NCBI GenBank assembly: GCA_035999765.1
Contig: CP108521.1
Span: 4,712,001 to 4,776,000, forward strand
DNA length: 64,000 nt
Direction of reading: 5' to 3'
DNA from: Streptomyces sp. NBC_01231
Lineage (GTDB): Bacteria; Actinomycetota; Actinomycetes; Streptomycetales; Streptomycetaceae
Below, one piece after another: positions 25,672-33,945 of the stretch. Numbering within the stretch: the stretch's first letter is position 1; each line of letters opens with the position of its first letter. The translations under genes and the position numbers were made by a program. The notes under the pieces were generated by a model that had not been told where the DNA came from, searched no databases, and saw only the letters and a list, made by a program, of their open reading frames with translations.

Positions 25672-25849
25672 GAAGTTCCTCCGGGGGGCAGCGCATTGAG
25701 ACCCCGTTGGATGACCGTACCGCGTCCGCGCGGCTGCCCGGAGTCGGTGCGGGGGTCGCCGGACGCTGCCCTCGCGGACCCCCTCTTCGGCCCGCACGGC
25801 CTCGTCCTCGAACGCCGGACGGACGGGGGCACCCGCTACCGTGGGTTCG

Positions 25850-28555
25850 ATGAGCACCCCGGCCACCTCGCCCCGTTCCCTCGCAGAGGCACTCCGCGTG
25901 CGGGACGACGCCTCCCTGGCCGCCCTCCTGTGGGCCCGTCCCGATCTCATCGCCCCCGTTCCGACCGACCTCACCCAGCTCGCGACCCGCGCCGGCACCC
26001 GCGCGTCGGTCGTCCGGGCCCTGGAGCGGCTGGACCGGTTCGCGTTGCAGACGGCGGAGGCGCTGGCGGTGGCGGCGGACCCGGCGTCGTACGCGGAGCT
26101 GCTCGGTCTGATGGCCGGCGACCAGGAGGACGGGGCGGTCGCCGCCGCGCTGCCCCGGGCCCTCGGCACCCTGCGCGAACAGGCCCTGGTGTGGGGCGGC
26201 GACGACCGGCTGCGGCTGGTCCGCACGGCTCGTGAGCTGCTCGCGCCCTCGCCGCAGCACCCCTCGCCGACCGGCCTGGGGCCGACCGTGCAGGAGGCGA
26301 CGGCGGGCATGTCGCCGGGCCGTATCCAGGAGATCGTGACGGCGGCCGGGCTTCCCTCGACCCACGACTCGGTGTCCGCGGTCACCGCGCTCACCCGGCT
26401 GTTCACCCACCGCAAACGGATGGCGAAGCTGCTCGCGGGCGCCCCCGAGGAAGCCACGGAGGTGCTGTCCCGCCTCGTCTGGGGTCCGCCGTACGGGCAG
26501 GTCACCGCCGACCCGGCGACCCACCTGCGGTGGCTCCTCGACCGGGGGCTGCTGCTGCCGACCGCGCCCGGAACGGTCGTACTCCCCCGGGAAGTCGCGC
26601 TGCACCTGCGCGGCGGGCGCGCGCACCGCGCCGCCGAACCGCTGCCGCCCACGGTCGAGGTCGCCGCCACACACCGTCCACAGGTTGTGGACACGACCGC
26701 GGCCGGGCAGGCGTACACCGCGCTGGCGACCGTCGAGGAGCTGCTGAAGGACTGGGACGAGGGCGGTCCGGCGGTGCTGCGGGCGGGCGGCCTCAGCGTC
26801 CGCGACCTGAAGCGGACCGCCGTCGCCCTGGACCTCCCCGAGCCGACCGCCGCCTTCTGGGTGGAACTCGCCTACGCGGCCGGGCTGATCGCCTCCGACG
26901 GCGAGACCACCGAGCGGTACGCGGCGACCCCGGCCTACGACGAGTGGCTGGAGCAGTCCCCGGGCCAACGCTGGACCCGGCTCACGGAGGTGTGGCTCAC
27001 GGCCACCCGGACGTCCGGTCTGGTGGGCGGGCGGGACGCGAAGGAACGTACGTTGTCGGCGCTCGGTCCGGGTCTCGACCGCTCCGCCGCGCCCGAGGTA
27101 CGGCACCGGGTGCTGGCCCTGCTGGCCGCGCTGCCGGAGGGCGCCTCACCGTCCGCCGAGTCGTTGCTCGCCCGGCTGCGCTGGGAGCGCCCGCCGCGCG
27201 GCCGGGTGGGGGTCCCCCCGCGCGAGCGAAGCCGAGCGTGGGGGAGCGAGGACGACCTGCGGACCCGGCTCGCCCGGTGGACCCTGTCCGAGGCGGAGCT
27301 GCTGGGCGTGACGGGCCGGGGCGCGCTGGCGGCGCACGGGCGGGCCCTGCTGGGCGCGCCCGCACCGAGGGCCGCGGGCACGACGAACGCCTCGACCGCT
27401 TCAGCTACGTCGACACTGTCGACGCCCTCGGACACGTCGACCACTTCGACCCCCTCGGACACGTCGACCCCATCCGGGACCGCGACCGCACCTGGTACGT
27501 CGACCGGATCGGACGCGGAACCGACCGGTCCCGGCGACAAGCTGCCCGTCCACCATCACCGCACCCCCCTCGCGCCCCTCGAGCCACTCGCCCCCCTCTC
27601 GCTCCCCGAGCAGGCCACCGCCTCCGCCACCGCCGCCCGGCTCCTCGCCCCGCTCCTCCCCGAGCCGCTGGACCACGTCCTGCTCCAGGCGGACCTGACG
27701 GCGGTGGCGCCCGGCCCGCTCAAGCGCCCGCTGGCGGACATGCTGGACGTGCTCGCGGACGTGGAGTCGAAGGGCGGGGCCACCGTCTACCGGTTCACGC
27801 CCGGCTCGGTGCGCCGCGCCCTGGACTCCGGTCTGGCCGCCTCCGACCTTCAGGACTTCCTCACCGCGCACTCGCGTACGCCGGTTCCGCAGCCTCTCGC
27901 GTACCTGATCGACGACGTGGCCCGTAAGCACGGCCATCTGCGGGTGGGCGCCGCCTCCGCGTACGTCCGCTGCGACGACGACGCGCTGCTGAACGAGATC
28001 ATGGCCGACAAGCGCGCCGCGGGCCTGCGGCTGCGCCGCCTCGCCCCGACCGTGCTGGCCACCCAGGCCGACCCGGCCACCCTCCTCGACGGCCTGCGCG
28101 CGATGGGCTTCGCCCCGGCCGCCGAGTCCGCCGAGGGCGACGTACTGATCACCCGCGCCCTCGCCCACCGCACCCCGCCGCGCACGGCGCCGGAACCGGT
28201 CCCGGACGGCCCCCCGGCCCCCGACGCGACCCTCCTCGCCGCCGCGATCCGCGCCATCCGCGCCGGCGACCTCGCCTCCACCACCCCCCGCAAGGCGACC
28301 GCCGGCCCGGTCGGCTCGGGCGAACTCCCCCGCACCAGCGCCGCCGAGACCCTCGCCACCGTGCAGGCCGCCGTCCTCACCGGCGAGACCCTGTGGATCG
28401 GCTACGTCAACGCCGAGGGCTCCGCCACCCAGCGCGTCATCGCCCCGATCCGCGTCGAGGGCGGCTTCGTCACGGCGTACGACCACACCGCGGACGAGGT
28501 CAGGACGTATCCGCTGCACCGGGTCACCGGGGTCGCGGAGCTCGCCGACGACTGA
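25850..28555 (+). CDS. XPB-associated protein (helicase-XPB N-terminal-like, WYL-like tail)
   Basis: 901 residues (ATG 25850; a GTG three codons upstream is possible). It contains no Walker motifs. The N-terminal half is a series of winged-helix-like repeats (SLAEALRVRDDASLAALLWARPDLI; TDLTQLATRAGTRASVVRALERLDRFALQTAEALA) and the middle holds the XPB/Ssl2-like N-terminal domain (QADLTAVAPGPLKRPLADMLDVLADVES; GLAASDLQDFLTAHSRTPVPQPLAYLIDDVA). The last 65 residues (GETLWIGYVNAEGSATQRVIAPIRVEGGFVTAYDHTADEVRTYPLHRV in outline) resemble a WYL ligand domain. Residues about 515-560 are a Thr/Ser repeat (STPSDTSTTSTPSDTST), and an in-frame palindromic element adds about 14 residues near 452. It directly precedes XPB; likely its partner in repair. 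Confidence 0.8.
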   Translation: MSTPATSPRSLAEALRVRDDASLAALLWARPDLIAPVPTDLTQLATRAGTRASVVRALERLDRFALQTAEALAVAADPASYAELLGLMAGDQEDGAVAAALPRALGTLREQALVWGGDDRLRLVRTARELLAPSPQHPSPTGLGPTVQEATAGMSPGRIQEIVTAAGLPSTHDSVSAVTALTRLFTHRKRMAKLLAGAPEEATEVLSRLVWGPPYGQVTADPATHLRWLLDRGLLLPTAPGTVVLPREVALHLRGGRAHRAAEPLPPTVEVAATHRPQVVDTTAAGQAYTALATVEELLKDWDEGGPAVLRAGGLSVRDLKRTAVALDLPEPTAAFWVELAYAAGLIASDGETTERYAATPAYDEWLEQSPGQRWTRLTEVWLTATRTSGLVGGRDAKERTLSALGPGLDRSAAPEVRHRVLALLAALPEGASPSAESLLARLRWERPPRGRVGVPPRERSRAWGSEDDLRTRLARWTLSEAELLGVTGRGALAAHGRALLGAPAPRAAGTTNASTASATSTLSTPSDTSTTSTPSDTSTPSGTATAPGTSTGSDAEPTGPGDKLPVHHHRTPLAPLEPLAPLSLPEQATASATAARLLAPLLPEPLDHVLLQADLTAVAPGPLKRPLADMLDVLADVESKGGATVYRFTPGSVRRALDSGLAASDLQDFLTAHSRTPVPQPLAYLIDDVARKHGHLRVGAASAYVRCDDDALLNEIMADKRAAGLRLRRLAPTVLATQADPATLLDGLRAMGFAPAAESAEGDVLITRALAHRTPPRTAPEPVPDGPPAPDATLLAAAIRAIRAGDLASTTPRKATAGPVGSGELPRTSAAETLATVQAAVLTGETLWIGYVNAEGSATQRVIAPIRVEGGFVTAYDHTADEVRTYPLHRVTGVAELADD
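27206..27246. repeat. Palindromic Streptomyces element inserted in frame
   Basis: GTGGGGGTCCCCCCGCGCGA GCGAAGCCGAG then CGTGGGGGAG. It encodes VGVPPRERSRAWGS inside the XPB-associated protein. The same class of element is at 16294-16330. Very common in Streptomyces, usually intergenic. Confidence 0.7.
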
Positions 28556-28645
28556 CCTTGATCGTCGCCGGTTGAGGCACACTGGACGTTTGGCCGTGCA
28601 GAGCCGTTGCAGAGCCACGCAGGTACCGCAGAAAGGCAGCCGCGC

Positions 28646-30289
28646 GTGAATGGTCCCCTCATCGTCCAGTCCGACAAGACCCTGCTCCTGGAAGTCGACC
28701 ACGAGCAGGCCGACGACTGCCGTCGGGTCATCGCGCCGTTCGCGGAACTGGAGCGGGCCCCGGAACACATCCACACCTACCGGGTGACGCCGCTCGGCCT
28801 GTGGAACGCCCGGGCGGCCGGACACGACGCCGAGCAGGTCGTGGACGCGCTGGTGCAGTACAGCCGGTACCCGGTGCCGCACGCGCTGCTCGTGGACATC
28901 GCCGAGACGATGGACCGCTACGGGCGGCTGACCCTCAGCAAGCACCCGGCGCACGGGCTGGTGCTCACCTCCACCGACCGGCCGGTGCTGGAGGAGGTGC
29001 TGCGCTCCAAGCGGATCGCCCCGCTGGTCGGCAACCGCATCGACCCCGACACCGTCGCCGTGCACCCCTCCGAGCGCGGGCAGATCAAGCAGACGCTGCT
29101 GAAGCTGGGCTGGCCGGCCGAGGACCTCGCGGGGTACGTCGACGGCGAGGCACACGCGATCGAGCTGGCCGAGGAGGGGTGGGCCCTCAGGCCGTACCAG
29201 AAGCAGGCGGTGGAGAACTTCTGGCACGGCGGGTCCGGTGTGGTCGTCCTGCCCTGCGGGGCCGGGAAGACGCTCGTCGGCGCCGGGGCCATGGCGCAGG
29301 CCAAGTCGACCACGCTCATCCTCGTCACGAACACCGTGTCCGCCCGGCAGTGGAAGCACGAGCTGGTGAAGCGGACATCGCTGACCGAGGAGGAGATCGG
29401 CGAGTACAGCGGGACGCGGAAGGAGATCCGGCCCGTCACCATCGCCACGTACCAGGTGCTGACGACGCGGCGGAAGGGTGTCTACCCGCACCTGGAGCTG
29501 TTCGACTCCCGGGACTGGGGACTGATCCTCTACGACGAGGTGCACCTGCTGCCGGCGCCGGTCTTCAAGTTCACGGCGGATCTTCAGGCGCGGCGGCGGC
29601 TCGGCCTGACCGCGACGCTCGTCCGTGAGGACGGCCGCGAGTCGGACGTGTTCTCCCTCATCGGGCCGAAGCGGTTCGACGCGCCCTGGAAGGAGATCGA
29701 GGCGCAGGGCTACATCGCGCCCGCCGACTGTGTCGAGGTCCGGGTGAACCTGACCGACTCCGAGCGGATCGCGTACGCCACCGCCGAGACCGAGGAGAAG
29801 TACCGCTTCTGCGCGACGACCGCGACCAAGCGGAAGGTGACCGAGGCGATCGTGCGGCGGTTCGCCGGGCAGCAGATCCTCGTCATCGGGCAGTACATCG
29901 ACCAGCTGGACGAGCTGGGGGAGCATCTGAACGCGCCCGTGATCAAGGGGGAGACCAGCAACGCCCAGCGCGAGAAGCTCTTCGGCGCGTTCCGGGAGGG
30001 CGAGATCAGCGTGCTGGTGGTGTCGAAGGTCGCGAACTTCTCGATCGACCTGCCGGAGGCGACGGTCGCCATCCAGGTGTCGGGGACCTTCGGGTCACGG
30101 CAGGAGGAGGCACAGCGGCTGGGGCGGGTGCTGCGGCCCAAGGCGGACGGGCACAAGGCCCACTTCTACTCGGTCGTCGCCCGCGACACCATCGACCAGG
30201 ACTTCGCCGCGCACCGGCAGCGGTTCCTGGCGGAGCAGGGGTACGCCTACCGGATCGTCGACGCGGACGAGCTGCTGGCCGAGAGCTGA
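28646..30289 (+). CDS. XPB/Rad25-family DNA helicase
   Basis: 547 residues from GTG 28646 (MNGPLIVQSDKTLLLEV). Domain order: XPB damage-recognition-like N-terminal domain (HIHTYRVTPLGLWNARAAGHDAEQVVDAL), RecA-like domain 1 with ALRPYQKQAVENF, Walker A PCGAGKT (about residue 205) and Walker B YDEVH (about 297, DEVH rather than DEAH), the SF2 motif III LTAT, then RecA domain 2 with VLVVSKVANFSIDLPEA and QRLGRVLRPK (motif VI). A 3'-5' SF2 helicase; in bacteria its role is repair-related and poorly defined. Follows the XPB-associated gene by 90 bases. Confidence 0.93.
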   Translation: MNGPLIVQSDKTLLLEVDHEQADDCRRVIAPFAELERAPEHIHTYRVTPLGLWNARAAGHDAEQVVDALVQYSRYPVPHALLVDIAETMDRYGRLTLSKHPAHGLVLTSTDRPVLEEVLRSKRIAPLVGNRIDPDTVAVHPSERGQIKQTLLKLGWPAEDLAGYVDGEAHAIELAEEGWALRPYQKQAVENFWHGGSGVVVLPCGAGKTLVGAGAMAQAKSTTLILVTNTVSARQWKHELVKRTSLTEEEIGEYSGTRKEIRPVTIATYQVLTTRRKGVYPHLELFDSRDWGLILYDEVHLLPAPVFKFTADLQARRRLGLTATLVREDGRESDVFSLIGPKRFDAPWKEIEAQGYIAPADCVEVRVNLTDSERIAYATAETEEKYRFCATTATKRKVTEAIVRRFAGQQILVIGQYIDQLDELGEHLNAPVIKGETSNAQREKLFGAFREGEISVLVVSKVANFSIDLPEATVAIQVSGTFGSRQEEAQRLGRVLRPKADGHKAHFYSVVARDTIDQDFAAHRQRFLAEQGYAYRIVDADELLAES

Positions 30290-30323
30290 CGGAGGGCGGG
30301 CCGACGCCTGGCCGAGAGCTGAC
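30275..30323. repeat. 16-bp exact repeat of the XPB 3' end
   Basis: CTGGCCGAGAGCTGAC at 30275-30290 (codons LAES plus TGA) recurs exactly at 30308-30323, 33 bases downstream in the intergenic region. Confidence 0.85.
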
Positions 30324-30373
30324 CGGCGCGGAGAACTCGCCGGTGCGGCGGCTTCTCCAGTCGGCCGAGGCGG

Positions 30374-30559
30374 TCACCTGCGGCGGACGCCCGCCTCTTC
30401 GCCGTACTCGCCGAGCACGACGACGTCGAACGCGGCGCCCGCGAACACCTTGACGGCACGCAGGGCCTCGCCGAACACATGCCGGTGGCTGCCCAGGACA
30501 GGGGTGGCGCCGGCCGGGCGGGGCGGGCGCGGAGCTGGAGTGATGGTTGCTGCGCTCAT
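30374..30559 (-). CDS. Small basic protein, 61 residues, unknown
   Basis: From ATG 30559 (MSAATITPAPRPPRPAGA), with GGAGG almost touching the start codon. The N-terminal third is Pro/Ala-rich; the rest is GSHRHVFGEALRAVKVFAGAAFDVVVLGEYGEEAGVRRR, which looks like an amphipathic helix followed by a hydrophobic strand and a basic tail. Similar short proteins occur in other Streptomyces as I remember them, but I cannot assign a family. It is opposite in direction to both neighbours and lies just before the HelR-like leader. Confidence 0.5.
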   Translation of the reverse strand: MSAATITPAPRPPRPAGATPVLGSHRHVFGEALRAVKVFAGAAFDVVVLGEYGEEAGVRRR

Positions 30560-30930
30560 GCCTCCATGGTCGCTCTCCCGGCATAAGAACAGCATCGGTC
30601 TGTGGGACTGACCCGCGTGGTCACCGCGTAGTACTTACGGGCGAGGGAGAGCCCTCAGGGTGGAGGGAGGTCCCTGACTTCTCCCCCTAGGGGAAGGCGG
30701 GACCCTCTGCTTCCGCGAAAATCCGTTGGCCCCCGCTTCCCCCACTCACCTAGAATCTCCGCTCTTGCCCGCCTCCCGTACGGAGTGCCGCCGCCCGGAC
30801 GGAAACCGGTCGGCATCTCGCAGTCCCGTATGCGCAGCCGCGTACTTCGCAGCCATGCATGTCTCAGCCACGTACCTCGCAGCCATGCGTTTCGCAGGCC
30901 GCATTCCGCTGGTCCACCGGAGGCACCACC
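30560..30930 (+). promoter_or_regulatory. Leader and promoter region of the HelD/HelR-like gene
   Basis: 371 bases without a gene. It contains a CCCCTAGGGG palindrome (about 30684-30693), a possible promoter (TTGGCC at 30726 and TAGAAT at 30751, 19-base spacer), and three degenerate units of about 29 bases built on GTACYTCGCAGCCATGC (about 30813-30900). The start codon is TTG at 30931 with GGAGG eight bases upstream. I looked for the rifamycin-associated element palindrome known from helR promoters and did not see it. Confidence 0.4.
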
Positions 30931-32973
30931 TTGTCCACGCACGTCGGCGACGATCCCCTCGCCCGAGAACGCTCCCACCTCGCCGGCTCCCGCGCCGCCC
31001 TGCGGGCCATGCGGGAGGACGTCGAATCCCTCGACATCAGAGACGTCACCGCGAACTGGGTCAACGCCGAGGTCCTCTCCCGCCAGATCGACGACCGCAT
31101 CAAGGCCCTGGCCGACCTGAGCGAGACCCCGCTCTTCTTCGGCCGCCTCGACTACCTGCACGCTCCCGGCGCCGAGCAGGCCGAGGGCGCGGAGGGCGAG
31201 CGCTTCTACGTCGGGCGCCGGCACGTGCACGACCACGACGGCGACCCGATGGTCATCGACTGGCGCGCACCGGTCTCGCAGCCGTTCTACCGGGCCTCCA
31301 AGAAGGACCCGATGGACATCACGCTGCGCCGCCGCTTCGGCTACACGGGCGGCGACCTCACGGCGTACGAGGACGAGCACCTCTCCGACCCGGCCGAGGC
31401 CGCGAAGACCAGCAAGCTGCTCCAGCGGGAGATCGAACGGCCGCGTGTCGGCCCGATGCGCGACATCGTGGCGACCATCCAGCCCGAGCAGGACGAGATC
31501 GTACGCAGCGGACTGGGCGGGACCGTCTGCGTGCAGGGAGGCCCCGGCACCGGGAAGACCGCCGTCGGCCTGCACCGGGTCGCCTACCTCCTGTACGCCC
31601 ACCGCGAGCGGCTCGCCCGCACCGGCACCCTGGTCATCGGACCGAACCGGTCCTTCCTGCACTACATCGAGCAAGTACTGCCCGCCCTGGGTGAGTTGAC
31701 GGTGAGTCAGGCCACCGTCGACGACCTGGTCGGGCATGTCGAGGTACGCGGCACGGACGACGCGACGGCGGCGGTCGTCAAGGGCGACGCGAGGATGGCG
31801 GACGTCCTCAGGAAGGCCCTCTACTCCCACGTGACCATGCCCACCGAGCCGGTCGTGGTGGTGCGGGGCTCCCGCCGCCGGCGGGTGGCCGCGTACGAGG
31901 TCGAGGACATCGTCCGCGAGTTGCTGGAGCGGGGCATCCGCTACGGCGCCGCCCGCGAGGCCCTCCCGCAGCGCATCGCGCACGCCGTGCTGGTGCAGAT
32001 GGAGCGGTCGGGGGAGGCACCGGACGACCGGGTGCAGGACGCGGTGGCCCGCAACGCGGCGGTGAAGGCGGTCGTCAAGCAGGTCTGGCCGCCGGTCGAC
32101 CCGGCGAAACTGGTGCTGCGCCTGCTCACGGACGCGGACTTCCTCGCCACGCACGCGGAGGGGATCCTCACCGAGGAGGAGCAGAAGACGATCCTGTGGG
32201 CGAAGCCCGTCCGCAGCGTCAAGGCGGCCAGATGGTCACCCGCGGACGCGGTGCTGATCGACGAGGCGCAGGACCTGATCCAGCGCACCCACTCCCTGGG
32301 CCATGTGGTGCTGGACGAGGCGCAGGACCTCTCCCCCATGCAGTACCGGGCCGTCGGCCGCCGCTGCACCACCGGTTCGGCCACCGTCCTCGGCGACCTC
32401 GCGCAGGGCACCACCCCCTGGGCGACCCGGAGTTGGGACGAGGCCCTGGCCCACCTCGGCAAGACGGACGGCGTGATCGAAGAACTGACGGCCGGTTTCC
32501 GCGTCCCGACCGACGTCATCACGTACGCCTCCCGGCTCCTCCCCCACATCGCCCCGGGCCTGACCCCGGTCGCGTCGGTCCGGGAGAACCCCGGCTTCTT
32601 CGACGTCCGCCCGATCACCGGTACCACCGAAGTCATCGCCGCCTGCGAGGAGTTGCTGCGCAACGAGGGCTCGACGGGCCTGATCGCCGCCGACGCCCGC
32701 GTCCCCGCCCTGGCGCAGGCGCTCACTGCGGCCGGCCTCGGCCACCTGGCCCCGGGTGAGGAGACGACACAGGAGACCCGCCTGACCCTGGTCCCGGCCT
32801 CCCTCGCCAAGGGTCTGGAGTACGACTACGTGGTCCTGGACGAGCCCCAGGCCGTGGTCGACGGCGAACCCGACGAGCGCACGGGCCTGCGCCGCCTGTA
32901 CGTGGCCCTGACCCGAGCGGTCTCGGGCCTGATCGTGACCCACGCGGCCCCGCTGCCACCGCAGCTGTCGTAG
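30931..32973 (+). CDS. HelD/HelR-type SF1 ATPase (RNA polymerase recycling motor)
   Basis: 680 residues from TTG 30931. The N-terminal coiled region (ERSHLAGSRAALRAMREDVESLD..ANWVNAEVLSRQIDDRI), followed by LFFGRLDY..GERFYVGRRHVHD and MVIDWRAPVSQPFYRA, is the signature of actinobacterial HelD/HelR proteins that insert into RNA polymerase. Walker A is GGPGTGKTAVGLHRVAYLLY (about 203). The Walker B/Q-motif appears as VVLDEAQDLSPMQYRAVGRR, with an extra DEAQDL shortly before it. The C-terminal motif region has LTLVPASLAKGLEYDYVVLDEP and RRLYVALTRA (motif VI). These motors release stalled RNA polymerase, and HelR-type members confer rifamycin tolerance; which applies here is not decidable. Monocistronic. 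Confidence 0.88.
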   Translation: MSTHVGDDPLARERSHLAGSRAALRAMREDVESLDIRDVTANWVNAEVLSRQIDDRIKALADLSETPLFFGRLDYLHAPGAEQAEGAEGERFYVGRRHVHDHDGDPMVIDWRAPVSQPFYRASKKDPMDITLRRRFGYTGGDLTAYEDEHLSDPAEAAKTSKLLQREIERPRVGPMRDIVATIQPEQDEIVRSGLGGTVCVQGGPGTGKTAVGLHRVAYLLYAHRERLARTGTLVIGPNRSFLHYIEQVLPALGELTVSQATVDDLVGHVEVRGTDDATAAVVKGDARMADVLRKALYSHVTMPTEPVVVVRGSRRRRVAAYEVEDIVRELLERGIRYGAAREALPQRIAHAVLVQMERSGEAPDDRVQDAVARNAAVKAVVKQVWPPVDPAKLVLRLLTDADFLATHAEGILTEEEQKTILWAKPVRSVKAARWSPADAVLIDEAQDLIQRTHSLGHVVLDEAQDLSPMQYRAVGRRCTTGSATVLGDLAQGTTPWATRSWDEALAHLGKTDGVIEELTAGFRVPTDVITYASRLLPHIAPGLTPVASVRENPGFFDVRPITGTTEVIAACEELLRNEGSTGLIAADARVPALAQALTAAGLGHLAPGEETTQETRLTLVPASLAKGLEYDYVVLDEPQAVVDGEPDERTGLRRLYVALTRAVSGLIVTHAAPLPPQLS

Positions 32974-33078
32974 CCGCGCGCCGCGCTGCCCTCGCACCTG
33001 CCGTAGCCGGGGGCGCCGCTGCCCTCGCAACCATCGCAGCCGGGCGCCCCGCTGCCACCACACCCGTCGTAGCCGAGC
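32947..33078. repeat. 33-bp tandem repeat x4 at the HelD-like gene 3' end
   Basis: Units start at 32947, 32980, 33013 and 33046, each of the form GCC(C/G)CGCTGCC...TCGTAGCCG. Unit 1 encodes APLPPQLS and the TAG stop; units 2-4 are downstream but in the same frame, and units 2 and 4 retain the TAG. Runs up to the end of the convergent cutC gene. Confidence 0.92.
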
Positions 33079-33094
33079 ACCCCGCTCACCCCCG

Positions 33095-33796
33095 TCACCC
33101 CCCGTCCAGCACCCGCCGCCACTCCGTCACCGCGTCCGCCGACACCGGCCGCCCCCAGCCGTCCGGCCGGGCGGCCCCGCCGATGTGGAAGCCGTCGATG
33201 CCGGCGGCCAGCAGGTGCGGTACGTGATCGAGTCGCAGTCCGCCGCCGACCAGCAGCCGCTGCTCGTACCCGGGCTCCCCGCGCCGCGCCGCCTCCGCGA
33301 GCAGCGTGGGGAGACCGTCGTCCACGCCCGACGCCGCGCCGGCCGTCAGGTACGTGTCGAGGCCCGGCAGCCCGTCAAGCTGCTTGCGCAGCGCGTCCCG
33401 GTCGGCGGCGTGGTCGATGGCCCGGTGGAACGTCCACCGGCACCCGTCCAGTACGCCCGCCACCCGCTCCACGGCCGACAGGTCCACCCCGCCGTCCGCG
33501 TCGAGGAACCCGAGCACGAACTCCTCGGCACCGGCCTCCCGCAGCTCACCGGCGACCCGGACCACCCGGTCCACCCCGGCGGCACCGCCCGCCGCGAACC
33601 CGTCCGTCAGCCGCAGCATCACCCGCAGCGGGATGTCGACGGCCGCCCGGATCCCGGCGACGGTGTCGGGTGACGGGGTCAGCCCGTCGGCCGCCATGTC
33701 GGTGACCAGCTCGAGACGGTTCGCGCCTCCGGCCTGGGCGGCGACCGCGTCCTCGACGCCGAGGGCGATCACCTCCAGGACTGCACGGTTGCTCAT
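33095..33796 (-). CDS. cutC: CutC family protein
   Basis: 233 residues. CutC is a TIM-barrel protein: VLEVIALGVEDAVAAQAGGANRLELVTDMAADGLTPS at the N-terminus is diagnostic, followed by VMLRLTDGFA, EFVLGFLDADGGVD, TFHRAIDHA (conserved Arg/His), LTAGAASGVDDGLPTL and LLVGGGLRLDHV with GIDGFHIGGAAR closing the barrel. It was named for copper homeostasis in E. coli, but the biochemical role is unsettled. A DasR-like operator lies 33 bases upstream of the start codon, and murQ-murR are nearby, which may point to a link with amino sugars. Confidence 0.92.
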   Translation of the reverse strand: MSNRAVLEVIALGVEDAVAAQAGGANRLELVTDMAADGLTPSPDTVAGIRAAVDIPLRVMLRLTDGFAAGGAAGVDRVVRVAGELREAGAEEFVLGFLDADGGVDLSAVERVAGVLDGCRWTFHRAIDHAADRDALRKQLDGLPGLDTYLTAGAASGVDDGLPTLLAEAARRGEPGYEQRLLVGGGLRLDHVPHLLAAGIDGFHIGGAARPDGWGRPVSADAVTEWRRVLDGG

Positions 33797-33828
33797 GGGA
33801 CCCCATTCAACGACGACGACAGGTCTAG

Positions 33829-33844
33829 TCCAATTGAAAGACTA
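33829..33844. promoter_or_regulatory. Putative DasR-responsive element (dre) upstream of cutC
   Basis: ACAGGTCTAGTCCAAT matches the DasR site consensus ACTGGTCTAGACCACT at 13 of 16 positions and shares AGGTCTAGTCCA with the site before nagKA (58961-58976, reverse strand). It is 33 bases upstream of the cutC start, a position suited to repression. Confidence 0.5.
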
Positions 33845-33897
33845 CGCCCCTACGATCCACGCCCGCCCGCGCCACGAACAGAACACGGTGAGACCTC

Positions 33898-33937
33898 GAC
33901 GAGCCCACGACGAGCCCACGACGAGCCCACGACGAGA
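33898..33937 (+). repeat. 11-bp tandem repeat just upstream of the HD gene
   Basis: CGACGAGCCCA at 33898, 33909 and 33920 plus a partial fourth unit CGACGAG at 33931, ending eight bases before the ATG at 33946. It replaces the usual ribosome binding site region; CGAGAATGG is the only weak candidate. Confidence 0.85.
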
Positions 33938-33945
33938 ATGGCCCC

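Noticed and set aside
30560..30930. Rifamycin-associated element upstream of the HelD/HelR-like gene
   Set aside because: The only clear palindrome is CCCCTAGGGG, which does not look like the longer element I remember from helR promoters.
32947..33078. CRISPR-like repeat block
   Set aside because: The 33-bp units are directly adjacent with no spacers, the first unit is coding, and there are no cas genes.
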